A DNA stretch of 64,000 bases from Verrucomicrobiota bacterium (GTDB lineage: Bacteria > Verrucomicrobiota > Verrucomicrobiia > Palsa-1439). The notes under the pieces were generated by a model that searched no databases, was not told the DNA's origin, and saw only the letters and a program-made list of their open reading frames with translations. The stretch lies in contig PLTX01000018.1 of assembly GCA_003164675.1 (NCBI GenBank), positions 18,765-82,764 of the forward strand, given 5' to 3'. Within the stretch, counting starts at the first letter, position 1, and every line of letters begins with the position of its first letter. Of this stretch, positions 15,932-24,725 are shown in pieces. Made by a program: the position numbers and the translations under genes.

Positions 15932-17314
15932 CTAGAACTTGACGTTGACTTCGGCTCGGACTTCCTCCGCAACGCGACTGATGCCTGCGTTTTGATAAGC
16001 TTTCTCCGGCAAGAACGCGCCGTAGACAAGCTGCGCACGAACATCCTTGCTATAGTCGTAGCCGAGAATGCCATCCAATTCCCATCCCAAGTCGGCGTCG
16101 TTGCCGGTGTTGCCAGCGGCAAGAGTCGCCCACGACGGGCCGCCCCAGTCGACGTTGCCGTTGCTACCAGCGAGACCGTACTTGTCAGCCTTCATGTAAT
16201 AGTAACATTGCAGCGCGAGCGTGGTGTTCTCGTAAGGCTTCACCGAAGCGCCCAAGTTGAAGATCGCAATATCCGTCAGGGCTGGCATGAACAGATAGCC
16301 ATTGTACCCGTCCGCGTAGTCGAACCACGGGCGGAACTGGGCATTTCCAACACCCGTGTCAGTGCCCCTGCCACCACCAGACGCGTAAATGAAGTTTCCG
16401 TTCAATACCGGCACCCACTGCACGTCCTTGAACGTGTATTTACCACCGGCGTTCAGAAGAAACGCGCCGATCGTGCCTGTAACATTCGTGCCATTGGCGC
16501 CAAACTCATAGGCGGCTTCCACCCAGGTCTGCAGCGCATCCACTGGATTGATGTCGGCGCGCAACCCGACAATGATTGGGGAACTGCCCGCCAATGTCGC
16601 CGGCACGCGGCTCGAGGTGATCGATCCGCTGTGGCCCTGCGAAACCCAGCCGACGTAGGCCTCGATGTCCTTGATCGATGAGTCGCTCAGCTCATAGCGG
16701 GCGTTGACGAACAACAGATCGTTCGCGCCATCATGACTTGGCTGTCCACCGAAGGACTGGTTGTTGACCAACTCGGCGCCGACGATGTCGATCGTCAGCG
16801 GGTAATAGTCGAGCACGAGCCGGCCCGCGTCATAGTTGTATTCCTGCTCCACGCTGCTGAGGATCAACCCTCGGCCGTATTGCAGGAACTGGCGACCCAA
16901 TTTGAGGGTTGCCGGTGTGTAGAATATCTCGTTGAACTGGATGTAGGCCTCGTCCACGCCAATATCCCAAGCGCGGTCGATACTCCCGTTGAATCCGGCA
17001 TTGCCTGCCCCGGACGCATTATTAACGGCCTCGTCGTCACTGCCCCACAAACTCTCGGCTTTGAGAGTCACGACCACCAACACGTGGTCCTCGAGGTCGG
17101 CTTCGCAGGAAACCCGCGTTCGTTGTGAGATAAACGACTCGTTGCCCTTGTACTGACCCACGGGAGCGATGTCAGTCGACGCCCCTGCACTATCAAGAAA
17201 ATACCCGCGGATACGGATGTCCCCGCTGAGGCGGATATTCTGGACATCGGCGAATGTCTTGCCGGGCAATCCCCCCAAGGCTGCCAGCGCGACTACCAGC
17301 CATACTTTCTTCAC
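15932..17314 (-). CDS. Outer-membrane porin (alginate-export/AlgE-like beta barrel)
   Basis: The GTG at 17314 is the start because AAAGGAGGACTCA directly precedes it and a signal peptide follows (VKKVWLVVALAALGGLPGKT, cut after FADV or nearby). The 460-residue mature chain is rich in alternating aromatic/polar strands and Gly/Asn turns, and ends in VRAEVNVKF with a C-terminal Phe, the outer-membrane barrel signal. Strings such as LSGDIRIRGYF and LKLGRQFLQYGRG are typical of alginate_exp-type porins. It implies a diderm envelope. It is expressed from its own promoter with a leader of about 170 bases and has a strong terminator. The transported solute is unknown. Confidence 0.85.
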   Translation of the reverse strand: MKKVWLVVALAALGGLPGKTFADVQNIRLSGDIRIRGYFLDSAGASTDIAPVGQYKGNESFISQRTRVSCEADLEDHVLVVVTLKAESLWGSDDEAVNNASGAGNAGFNGSIDRAWDIGVDEAYIQFNEIFYTPATLKLGRQFLQYGRGLILSSVEQEYNYDAGRLVLDYYPLTIDIVGAELVNNQSFGGQPSHDGANDLLFVNARYELSDSSIKDIEAYVGWVSQGHSGSITSSRVPATLAGSSPIIVGLRADINPVDALQTWVEAAYEFGANGTNVTGTIGAFLLNAGGKYTFKDVQWVPVLNGNFIYASGGGRGTDTGVGNAQFRPWFDYADGYNGYLFMPALTDIAIFNLGASVKPYENTTLALQCYYYMKADKYGLAGSNGNVDWGGPSWATLAAGNTGNDADLGWELDGILGYDYSKDVRAQLVYGAFLPEKAYQNAGISRVAEEVRAEVNVKF

Positions 17315-17487
17315 TGAGTCCTCCTTTGTTTGTTTACGTTTGCTGTGCTTTGCGGCACAAGTCTTCTGATTTTCAGTTTTCTGGGTCAGTTTCCGCTTCG
17401 ATGACGAGCCTCTACTGCTCTCCCCTGTACGAACTTCCATCCCGAAGCGAAACCGGAAACCTCCCCCATCCTCCACTATTCGGGCGA

Positions 17488-17515
17488 AGTATAGACTTCG
17501 CCCAAAATGTGTCAA
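17488..17515 (-). promoter_or_regulatory. Consensus promoter of the porin gene
   Basis: On the minus strand TTGACA (17515-17510), a 16-base spacer and TATACT (17493-17488) form a near-perfect sigma-70 promoter. The same two hexamers and spacing occur before the NIDO protein gene. Confidence 0.8.
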
Positions 17516-17545
17516 GTCCCAAAACCCATTTCTTCCGGCCCCAGC

Positions 17546-18610
17546 TTACCGGGGCGCGAGTCGCCCCTTCAGCGCTTTCAAACGGGTCTCCTCTGACGAT
17601 GTTGGCGTTGAAGAAGCCAGGGTTGCGCAGCAGCTGACGAGCGAGTCCGCTGTGGATTGGTCCATCAGCCCCATCCGCACCAACGCCTGCACTTTTCGGT
17701 CAAACACTCCACAGTCCTTGCGTGCCGCGTAGAAGTTTCTCCGTTGCACCGCTTTGTTGACGATACTTATGCTCCTGTATAGCGTCCACTTTTGCGAACG
17801 GGAGATGCTCAGGCCGCTGATTTGCGCCTCGAATCCTTCAATGCCGGAGCACGCTCCGAGAACAGTGCCACCGCGCGCCTGGAACACAAACCGTCCGGGC
17901 ACACTGCTATTGAAGCTTCGATGAACCAAACCGGTTACGGAGTTGGAATCCAAAAAAGCCCCATTTATGGCCGAACCACTAATCTCATACGAGGTGTTGC
18001 TTCCGTTCGAATAGCCGGCGCGAGCAGAATCGCCACCCAAACCGTTAGTATTACTCCCACTGGCTGTGCCAGCTTCCCACTGAATCTGATCATAGTTGAA
18101 CTCAAAGTCAAAATCCCCCGCTGCAATGTCAGACCGGTCGATAATCACCAACTGGAAACTGTTACGATTCGTGTGCCCCAGTGACTCATTTTCTCCAAAA
18201 AAATCCACGTTAATCCAGTCGACACCGAACGCAGGGTGTCCATTGATCGTGTCTGTACCGTAAGTCACCGGTGAACCTCCCTCTCCCGTATCGACATCGG
18301 CAAAGAACGGCGCGATGATCGCTATGCTGTTGCTGGTCAATGGAAAGGGAGTATACGTCCCCAAGCTGTTCGTGATCGTCACGTTGCCGTTGTTGTTAAC
18401 GTACAGGTTCGAAAACGAAAGCCCGAAAAGATTCACCGTAAAGCCCATCGGCACAAGACCTGTCGAACCATCATCGTTGGCCGCGAAGGTGTTGTTGGTA
18501 AATCCGGGCAAATCCCGAATTGCACCCGCATGACTGCCCACCACCAATGGACCGGCCAGATAAAGCCCCACGAGCATAACACTCAAGAACCATAGACTTG
18601 GTCTCTTCAT
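17546..18610 (-). CDS. Secreted NIDO-domain protein
   Basis: The start MKRPSLWFLSVMLVGLYLAG at 18610 has an AGGAGA site and begins a signal peptide (cut after SHA). The mature protein, about 325 residues, contains a nidogen-type NIDO domain: FAANDDGS, VNLFGLSFSNLYVNNNGNVT, PFFADVDT, FQLVIIDRSD and FDFEFNYDQIQWEAG, in the order known from extracellular matrix and bacterial surface proteins. The C-terminal 120 residues hold several Cys and a helical segment without known domain. No PEP-CTERM or other sorting tail is seen. It is probably a secreted adhesion or matrix protein. Confidence 0.82.
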   Translation of the reverse strand: MKRPSLWFLSVMLVGLYLAGPLVVGSHAGAIRDLPGFTNNTFAANDDGSTGLVPMGFTVNLFGLSFSNLYVNNNGNVTITNSLGTYTPFPLTSNSIAIIAPFFADVDTGEGGSPVTYGTDTINGHPAFGVDWINVDFFGENESLGHTNRNSFQLVIIDRSDIAAGDFDFEFNYDQIQWEAGTASGSNTNGLGGDSARAGYSNGSNTSYEISGSAINGAFLDSNSVTGLVHRSFNSSVPGRFVFQARGGTVLGACSGIEGFEAQISGLSISRSQKWTLYRSISIVNKAVQRRNFYAARKDCGVFDRKVQALVRMGLMDQSTADSLVSCCATLASSTPTSSEETRLKALKGRLAPR

Positions 18611-18869
18611 TATCTTCTCTCCTTTTTCCGGGTTAAATTCCCCTTCGCTTAACGCATGCTTCGAGCGAACCGAGTTAATCCACTCACGGCTCTTACAGGA
18701 CACGAGAACAACGCCGTCGGCGACTCTAGAATCACGACACTGCAACCTGGCTTCATCATCGTGTCCGCTCCCTGCTTGTTGATGGTCGTTTCTCTATACG
18801 CCATCTCGAGCACTTCATCTGCCCGCAGGCCTCCATCCTGCAGACCCAGCCTCCCATCAACCGTCGCCG
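18611..18869 (-). other. Long 5' leader of the NIDO gene
   Basis: About 250 bases separate the promoter from the NIDO start. An 82-codon open frame reaches over much of it, but it starts at the promoter and has no ribosome site, so I treat the stretch as untranslated leader. No riboswitch family was recognised. Confidence 0.45.
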
Positions 18870-18897
18870 AGTATAAAAACAGACCGAAGCATGTCAA
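18870..18897 (-). promoter_or_regulatory. Consensus promoter of the NIDO gene
   Basis: On the minus strand TTGACA (18897-18892), a 16-base spacer and TATACT (18875-18870). The -35, spacer length and -10 are the same as at the porin promoter. Confidence 0.8.
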
Positions 18898-18915
18898 GTC
18901 ATGAAATAAACAGGG

Positions 18916-19629
18916 CTACGGCGCCCCGGATATTGGCGGCAATTGCAAACCACCCGACGCCGGTGCAGGCGACGGATTTGCAGAAGGTTGATCGGCCTTT
19001 TCCGGAACCACATCACGATTGAGAACCACCATGCGGAGATACGCCTTCTCAAACCAAGGCGAGTTTTGTCCTGCAGCCAGCAACTCCTCGTACAACTGCC
19101 GTGCCTCCTTCTTTTGGCCTTGAATCTCCAAGCACCGCGCCAGCCCCAGCCTGGCGGCATTCGCAATATAGCCGCTCGGATCCGAGTTTATGATCTGCAA
19201 GTACTGGGCCTTGGCACCATCCAGATTGCTCTGCGCCTCCAGTACTGCCGCCAAACCCAGCTTGCCCGACACCGCCAGCGGATGACTGGGATAATCCCTC
19301 AAGAGCGATTGATAAACACTCGCGGCTTCGGGATATCGGCCATTCTGGTAATACAAATCCGCCAGCCGTGCCAACGCCTCGGCTGCAACTGGCGACTTGG
19401 GGAAATCGCGCACGACCGCCTGTAGTGCCATCGAGTCCGTCGCATGCGCCAGGCTCTCGGTAGCCTGTTGGGCCTGATAATTCGTTTGGTGCTGCCAGTA
19501 GAGCAGTACCAGACCAAACGCGGCAACGGCTATCACTCCCCCCGTGACCTGCTTCCCGTGCTTCTCCCAAAACACCTCAAAGTCAAATTGGTCCGTTATT
19601 CGTAAGTCGTCTTGCGCTTCTCGTGCCAT
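18916..19629 (-). CDS. Membrane-anchored TPR protein (YfgM/YbgF-like)
   Basis: The 237 residues have a cytoplasmic N-terminus, one membrane helix (residues about 29-46, VTGGVIAVAAFGLVLLYW) and tetratricopeptide repeats. Two clear repeats are AAEALARLADLYYQNGRYPEAASVYQ and its following unit, with ARLGLARCLEIQGQKKEARQLYEELL later. The tail is Pro/Ser-rich. This is the plan of YfgM-like proteins that hand over secreted proteins, or of YbgF-type scaffolds. Facing the periplasm is inferred from the positive-inside rule. It lies 94 bases after the wecG-like gene and may be co-transcribed with it. Confidence 0.75.
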   Translation of the reverse strand: MAREAQDDLRITDQFDFEVFWEKHGKQVTGGVIAVAAFGLVLLYWQHQTNYQAQQATESLAHATDSMALQAVVRDFPKSPVAAEALARLADLYYQNGRYPEAASVYQSLLRDYPSHPLAVSGKLGLAAVLEAQSNLDGAKAQYLQIINSDPSGYIANAARLGLARCLEIQGQKKEARQLYEELLAAGQNSPWFEKAYLRMVVLNRDVVPEKADQPSANPSPAPASGGLQLPPISGAP

Positions 19630-19641
19630 GATCCTCCGTCA

Positions 19642-19664
19642 ACCCCGACATCGGATGTCGGGGT
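19642..19664. repeat. Short perfect palindrome between wecG and TPR genes
   Basis: ACCCCGACAT and ATGTCGGGGT form a 10-base-pair hairpin with a CGG loop. No T run follows on either strand, so it is more like a dispersed palindromic repeat than an intrinsic terminator. Confidence 0.5.
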
Positions 19665-19723
19665 CAAAAGTGCGTCGAGCTATTCTTGTGAAACAAATCC
19701 AAAAGGCAAGCGGGAAACCGCCC

Positions 19724-20479
19724 CTACGACCGTTTCGCCCGCCATTCCCGCCAAACCAACCGGAAAAACGCCATGTCCTCATTCAAGTAACGTCGCCAAA
19801 GCCGCCGGGGCTCTTGAGCCAAACGGAACAGCCACTCCAACCCCAATCGCTGCATCCACTGCGGCGCACGCCGCAGAACTCCAGCTGTTACATCAAAGCT
19901 GCCGCCCACCCCCATCACGAACGGCACATGCATCTCCTGTTTCCATTTGCCCAGGAATAGCTCCTGTTTCGGTGACCCGACAGCCATGCAAAGCACATCC
20001 GGCTTGGCCTCTTTGATGTCCTGTACAATTTTGGACTCCTCGTCAGCTGCCCAATAGCCGTTTCGCCAGCCGGCCAAGTTCAATTTTGGATACATGGCTT
20101 TCAACACATCCACGGTCTTTGCCACGATCTCCTGACGTGCGCCCAGAAGGTATGGCCGAAGACCCCGTTCCGCGCAGCGGCCCATCAACGCATTGAATAA
20201 ATCTACTCCCGTAACCCGTTCTTTGATAGGACATTTGAACAATCTGGACACCCAAATCACCGGCTGTCCGTCGACGGTGATGAGGTCACAATCCAACACT
20301 GTCTTTCGCAGGCTTGGATTCGATTCCATTTTGACAATTTTGTCCACGTTGACAACAACATGCTGGTGAATTCCGCCATCCCCGATCATCGCTTCAATGC
20401 GATCAATCACCTCTGCCATGGTGAGGTTGTCTATCGGGACGCCAAATAGCGTAACTTTCTTTGGCAGATCTGGTTTCAT
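19724..20479 (-). CDS. WecG/TagA/CpsF-family glycosyltransferase (copy 2)
   Basis: GT26 family enzymes transfer ManNAc or ManNAcA (or another hexosamine/hexuronate) from UDP onto a lipid-linked acceptor. The 251-residue form starts at MKPDLPKKVTLFGVPIDNLT, whose ATG overlaps the upstream stop (ATGA). Marks are ITVDGQPVIW with the catalytic-type Asp, VTGVDLF, YLLGARQEIVAKT, VAVGSPKQELFLGKW-like AVGSPKQE, and GVGGSFDVTAGVLRRAPQWMQRLGLEWLFRL. It is the last gene of the eight-gene polysaccharide operon. The other copy in the same operon is about as long but differs in many places, so they probably use different acceptors. Confidence 0.9.
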   Translation of the reverse strand: MKPDLPKKVTLFGVPIDNLTMAEVIDRIEAMIGDGGIHQHVVVNVDKIVKMESNPSLRKTVLDCDLITVDGQPVIWVSRLFKCPIKERVTGVDLFNALMGRCAERGLRPYLLGARQEIVAKTVDVLKAMYPKLNLAGWRNGYWAADEESKIVQDIKEAKPDVLCMAVGSPKQELFLGKWKQEMHVPFVMGVGGSFDVTAGVLRRAPQWMQRLGLEWLFRLAQEPRRLWRRYLNEDMAFFRLVWREWRAKRS

Positions 20480-21528
20480 CGTGTTCGATCGATCACCGCA
20501 AGTAATTCCGCCAGTGCATAATACATCCACGCTTGCGTCCACCGCATGTAGCTGAGGCGGTTGGTCCCACGATGCCCGCGTTGATACCAGAAAAATCCGC
20601 GCTTGTCCCACATGTTTTCCACAGCCCATTCCGCTGCCTGAACGGCCTTCTCGACGCGCCCGAAAACCAGAAATGTCAGGATCCCCTGTGCGCTGCAATG
20701 GGCGTCAAATGGGTAGTCTCCGTTATGGTAATACCGCGGCGCGCCATCCGCCCGCCAGAATGTCTTCTCCCAAAACGCAAACCCACGCTCCGCGCTCTCC
20801 GCGAAGTCGTGGTCGCCGGTGCGTCTCTCGTACTCCTTGAGGGCCACGAGGCTGTATCCCGTGTGAAAATTGTCGATCCAATGTTGGTTCTCCGACTCGC
20901 CGTACCACCACGAACCGTCCGCTCGCTGGCGCTTGGCCGAGAATTCCATGCAATCGCGCCGCCCGAGCAACGCCGCCCCGATCATGTTAACGTTATGCAC
21001 CTGCGTATCGGAATGTGGCACATACGACAGCCAGCGCTCGCCGTTTCGGTCACGCAGCAACTGCCTTTCCAGGAAGCTCACGTCGCATTTCCGCCCCAAC
21101 CGTTCGTAGGCGCGCGCGGCAAACGCCGTGCAAATGAGATTGGGCGTCCCGCGCGGCGCAAAAAACGCCCGGGATTGCCAGGCGAAGGGATAGCCCCAGC
21201 CGCCTTGCGGCGTTCGCAGCGATTCCAGTTGATCCAATAACCGTTCGTCGCGACTTCCAAGCGCGGCCAGCGCCAGCGCTTTGGGGTTCAGTGTTGGTTG
21301 GATTCCGCACAGCGGCCGTAGGTTGATCGAACTGCGCCGATGCAATTGTGTCCACGCCTGACGCGCTAATTTTCCGGGCAACACGCGCGCCAGGGGCGAG
21401 TTCAAGCCGTCGTAGGGGTCGTACCCGCGCCAACCGCGCGAGGTGCCGTACTCGTGCAATTGCTGCCAGACTTCGCGAAATCGTTTGCTTCTGTCGGCGA
21501 CCGCCTTGGACATCTTCGGTGGGTTCAT
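20476..21528 (-). CDS. Alpha/alpha-toroid-like protein of the polysaccharide operon
   Basis: A 350-residue soluble protein with repeated helical hairpins and conserved aromatic/Gly strings: LRTPQGGWGYPFAWQSRAF, YGESENQHWIDNFHTGYSLVAL, YYHNGDYPFDAHCSAQGILT and LSYMRWTQAWMYYALAELL. This is the pattern of (alpha/alpha)6 barrels such as terpenoid cyclase/prenyltransferase-like or polysaccharide lyase/epimerase-like domains. Some relatives are mislabelled as delta-aminolevulinic acid dehydratase in databases; no ALAD motif is present. Its steady place next to the bi-domain oxidoreductase suggests a modifying step on the saccharide, which is an inference. Confidence 0.7.
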   Translation of the reverse strand: MNPPKMSKAVADRSKRFREVWQQLHEYGTSRGWRGYDPYDGLNSPLARVLPGKLARQAWTQLHRRSSINLRPLCGIQPTLNPKALALAALGSRDERLLDQLESLRTPQGGWGYPFAWQSRAFFAPRGTPNLICTAFAARAYERLGRKCDVSFLERQLLRDRNGERWLSYVPHSDTQVHNVNMIGAALLGRRDCMEFSAKRQRADGSWWYGESENQHWIDNFHTGYSLVALKEYERRTGDHDFAESAERGFAFWEKTFWRADGAPRYYHNGDYPFDAHCSAQGILTFLVFGRVEKAVQAAEWAVENMWDKRGFFWYQRGHRGTNRLSYMRWTQAWMYYALAELLAVIDRTR

Positions 21529-21534
21529 CAGCGG

Positions 21535-23631
21535 TTACAGTTCAATCGCTCGTCCTGTCCGGATCGATTCCAACACCGCCAGCGTCGCCCGTGTGCTGTC
21601 CACAATCTCTTCCAGCGGAATCGGCATCAGCCCGCCTGTCTTCACAGCGCGCACGAACTGCCTCACTTCCTCCGCCTGTCCTTTCTCGCGAACATCGTCT
21701 TCGATCACGTGCTTGCCGCCGGCGAACACCTCGACGTGTTCCTTTTTCAAATCCGTGTCGGCAACATTGAAGTAATCGATCGACCCCACTGATCCGTCGG
21801 CAAACCGAAGCGCGACCTGCACGTTCTCCCGGCCAAATCCCTGTGCAAACACCGACACCACTCGTGACCGCGCCGTAAACCGCAAGAAATCGATGAAATG
21901 GCACACCTCGCCGAGGATGCGACCGCCGCCCGTCTCCGGGTCGTTGATCCAATGATCCGACGGCAACGGCTGTACGCTCACGCGGTAGCGCATCACCAAC
22001 GGCCCCGCCAGGTCGCGCGCCCGCGCGGCAAACGGCGCAAACCGCCGATTGAAGCCGACCATCAACCGCGAATTGCCGCTTTTCTGGATGGTGCTGGTAA
22101 TTTCGTCGAGTTCCTCGCCGCGCAGACACAATGGCTTCTCGCAAAACACCGTTTTGCCCGCCTGCAATGCTTCGCAAACAATCTGCGCGTGCAAATCGTG
22201 CCGCGTCGCAATCAGGACCGCATTCACCGCCTTGTCCGCCAGCACGTCGCGCCAGTTGGTGGTGCTGGTCTCGAACCCAAATTTCTCTTTCGCCTTTTCC
22301 GCTTTCACGCCCGTGGCCGTGCACACCATGCGCAACGTCACGTCCGCGTTCGCTTTGAACTGCGGTAACAAGACTCCCTGCGCATAATTCCCGGCGCCAA
22401 TCACACCGAGCACCACCGACGAGTGGCGGGCAGCCGGATTGTTGGACAGGCGTCCCGCCTGTCCCGTTCCCTCCATGCCAAACAGGCGGGACGCCTGTTC
22501 AACTCGTTCCGGATACTTCAATAACACACCCACAAATCGCTCTTCGGTTTTCCCGGTGATCAACTCGTACGCCTTCGGTGCGTCCCCAATCGCGAACGTA
22601 TGCGTCATCAGCGGCGCGACATCCACCCGGTTGCCGGCCAGCAATTGCACGAACGCTTCCATGTTGCGTTGCTCGGTCCAGCGTACGTACCCAATCGGGT
22701 AATCGACGCCCTTTTCTTCGTAGAGCGGATCGTACCGTCCCGGGCCGTAGCTGCGGGAAAGCCTGAATTCGAGTTCCTTCTCATAGAACGGGCCGCGTGG
22801 AAGTTCCATGCCCGTTACGCCGACCATCACCACCCGTCCGCGTTCGCGGCAAATCTTCGCGGCCAATTCAATCGGGTCATTCGTGGGCGCCGCCGCCGTA
22901 ATAATCGCGGCGTCAACCCCGAACCCGTTCGTCAGCCGTGCTGCTGTGCGTTCGATGTCGCCGCTGGTACGCGTTGCCACCGCATCGCAGCCGCACCGCG
23001 CGGCCAATTCACAGGCCTCGGCGCTCACGTCGATTCCCAGCACGACGCAACCCGCCGCCTTCAATATCTGAACGGTCAATTGGCCAACCAATCCGAGGCC
23101 GATCACTGCCACAGATTCCCCAAGACGTGCATCCGCCTGTCGCACGCCCTGCATCGCAATCGCGCCGAGCGTGGTAAACACCGCGTGCTCCAGCGCCACG
23201 CCCTCCGGCAGCTTCGCGCAAAGGTTTTGCGGTACCACAACCTCCTCGGCGTGGCTCGCGTAGTCCTGTCCGCCGCACGCCACGCGGTCGCCGACCGACA
23301 ATCCGGTCACGCCTTCGCCCACCTCGATAATCGTGCCGGCGCATGAATAGCCGAGCGCTTTCCACTGATCGAGCCGCGATTGGACCTTGCGCACCGCGGC
23401 GGAAAGACCTTCGCGTTTAACCGTCTCGACCACGCGCTTGACCAGGTCCGGCCGCGACCGTGCCTTGCCGATCAGCGATTGCTGCGCGAGGTTGACCGTC
23501 GCCCGTTCCGTGCCCGCGCTGACCAGCGAGTACGCGTTGCGCACGCGCACGCAGCCCGGCGCCAGCGCTGGCGATGGTACGTCTACCAGCTTGATGTCGC
23601 CGGTCTTGAAATCCTGAACGAGTTGTTTCAC
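21535..23631 (-). CDS. Bi-domain oxidoreductase (zinc-ADH-like plus Gfo/Idh/MocA-like)
   Basis: The 698-residue product joins two dehydrogenase modules. Residues 1-380 are medium-chain ADH-like: LGYSCAGTIIEVGEGVTGLS, VGDRVACGG and the NAD motif VIGLGLVGQL. Residues about 408-698 are Gfo/Idh/MocA-like: GVIGAGNYAQGVLL, VFCEKPLCL with the EKP Lys. Such fusions occur in exopolysaccharide loci and are thought to oxidise or epimerise a sugar. The linker contains a translated palindromic repeat (22444-22499), giving the unusual string VEQASRLFGMEG...TGQAGRLS. The start is GTG, overlapping the hisC-like stop. Confidence 0.9.
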   Translation of the reverse strand: MKQLVQDFKTGDIKLVDVPSPALAPGCVRVRNAYSLVSAGTERATVNLAQQSLIGKARSRPDLVKRVVETVKREGLSAAVRKVQSRLDQWKALGYSCAGTIIEVGEGVTGLSVGDRVACGGQDYASHAEEVVVPQNLCAKLPEGVALEHAVFTTLGAIAMQGVRQADARLGESVAVIGLGLVGQLTVQILKAAGCVVLGIDVSAEACELAARCGCDAVATRTSGDIERTAARLTNGFGVDAAIITAAAPTNDPIELAAKICRERGRVVMVGVTGMELPRGPFYEKELEFRLSRSYGPGRYDPLYEEKGVDYPIGYVRWTEQRNMEAFVQLLAGNRVDVAPLMTHTFAIGDAPKAYELITGKTEERFVGVLLKYPERVEQASRLFGMEGTGQAGRLSNNPAARHSSVVLGVIGAGNYAQGVLLPQFKANADVTLRMVCTATGVKAEKAKEKFGFETSTTNWRDVLADKAVNAVLIATRHDLHAQIVCEALQAGKTVFCEKPLCLRGEELDEITSTIQKSGNSRLMVGFNRRFAPFAARARDLAGPLVMRYRVSVQPLPSDHWINDPETGGGRILGEVCHFIDFLRFTARSRVVSVFAQGFGRENVQVALRFADGSVGSIDYFNVADTDLKKEHVEVFAGGKHVIEDDVREKGQAEEVRQFVRAVKTGGLMPIPLEEIVDSTRATLAVLESIRTGRAIEL
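22444..22499. repeat. Palindromic repeat inserted in frame in the bi-domain oxidoreductase gene
   Basis: Two palindromes, GGACAGGCG-TCC-CGCCTGTCC (22444-22464) and AACAGGCG-GGA-CGCCTGTT (22481-22499), flank 16 bases, and share the core ACAGGCG/CGCCTGT. The sequence is open in the gene frame and adds about 20 residues between the two enzyme domains. It looks like a dispersed mobile palindrome accepted in a flexible linker. Confidence 0.75.
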
Positions 23632-24725
23632 GGCTCCAGCAATCCTTCGGCTCGAAGCTCCTGGACGATTCCCAGAAATCGTTGCGTCTGCTCGCCGTTG
23701 CCCATGGTCACGCGCAAACAGCCTTTCATTTGCGGGACCGAGTCCTTGTTGCTGACGTAGACGTTGCGCGCGGCCAGCGCCTGTACCGCGCGCGCCGGCT
23801 CGTGGACCTGCCAGATGATGAAATTCGCCTGCGTGTTGTGAACAACAAATCCGAGTCCCTTCAACCCGTCAACGACCTGGTGTCGCGCGCGACCACATTC
23901 CGCGACCGTCTTCCGCATGTACTCCAGGTCTTCCACCGCCGCGTGCGCCGCGACCTGCGTCAGACTGCTGACGGCCCACGGCGCGAGCACGCGCGCCAAT
24001 ATGTCCAGCACCGCCGGCTGGGCGACCACATAGCCGCACCGCATCCCCGCCAGGGAAAACGCCTTGGAAAACGAGCGCAACACCAGCAGATTCGGGTGCG
24101 TCTCGGTCAATCCAACACTGCTCTCGCCATAGTACTCGACGTACGCTTCGTCGAGCACGACCAGCGCGTCCCGCCGCTTCTCCAACAGAGCGCGGATCCG
24201 GTCCCGCGGATAACCAACGCCTGTCGGGTTGTTCGGGTTTGCGAGATAAATGATCTTGTGCGTGCCACCCTTGGCGAGCAGTTCCTGGAAATCAGGTGCA
24301 AACGGTTTGCTGAACTGGAACGACTCGATCCGCGCCTGTTGCAGTTTGCACTGCACCGAGAAGACGGCGTACACGGGCGTCACGATTAGCACCGGGTCAT
24401 CCTTGGTCAGAAAGGCGCGCGCGATCAACTCCATTGCCATGTTCGACCCGTTCGCCACGAGCAGGAACTCCGCCGGCACGTTCAGGTAACGGCCAAGCGA
24501 TCGCCGCAACGCCGTGCACGCGCTGTTGGGATACCAATTCAGGGTCGCGTCCTCGGCGACAGCGGCGCGTAACGCCGCCAGCACCCGTGGTGACGGCGGC
24601 GCCTGGCACTCGTTCAGATCCATCTTCAGCACGCCCGGGCCGCTGGCGACCGGCTCGACGGCGTGATAGCCGTCCAGAGCCGCCATGTGCGGCGGCACCC
24701 ATTTGTCCGTCGGGAAAGCGCTCAT
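23628..24725 (-). CDS. HisC-like PLP aminotransferase
   Basis: Class I/II fold aminotransferase of 365 residues. Marks are LIVTPVYAVFSV, ANPNNPTGVGYP, VVLDEAYVEYYG, RSFSKAFSLAGMRCGY with the PLP-binding Lys, and the C-terminal Arg in LRVTMGNGEQT. Histidinol-phosphate aminotransferase uses these same marks. No other his gene is here; in this operon it more likely transaminates a polysaccharide or lipid precursor, or an amino-acid-like decoration, which is an inference. Start ATG overlaps the PHP gene stop (ATGA) and its own stop overlaps the next start (GTGA). Confidence 0.85.
   Translation of the reverse strand: MSAFPTDKWVPPHMAALDGYHAVEPVASGPGVLKMDLNECQAPPSPRVLAALRAAVAEDATLNWYPNSACTALRRSLGRYLNVPAEFLLVANGSNMAMELIARAFLTKDDPVLIVTPVYAVFSVQCKLQQARIESFQFSKPFAPDFQELLAKGGTHKIIYLANPNNPTGVGYPRDRIRALLEKRRDALVVLDEAYVEYYGESSVGLTETHPNLLVLRSFSKAFSLAGMRCGYVVAQPAVLDILARVLAPWAVSSLTQVAAHAAVEDLEYMRKTVAECGRARHQVVDGLKGLGFVVHNTQANFIIWQVHEPARAVQALAARNVYVSNKDSVPQMKGCLRVTMGNGEQTQRFLGIVQELRAEGLLEP

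Noticed and set aside
18649-18897. 82-residue frame upstream of the NIDO gene
   Set aside because: It starts at the promoter and lacks a ribosome site, so it is treated as leader.
19642-19664. Palindrome as intrinsic terminator of the wecG-like gene
   Set aside because: No T run follows on the minus strand; kept as a repeat only.
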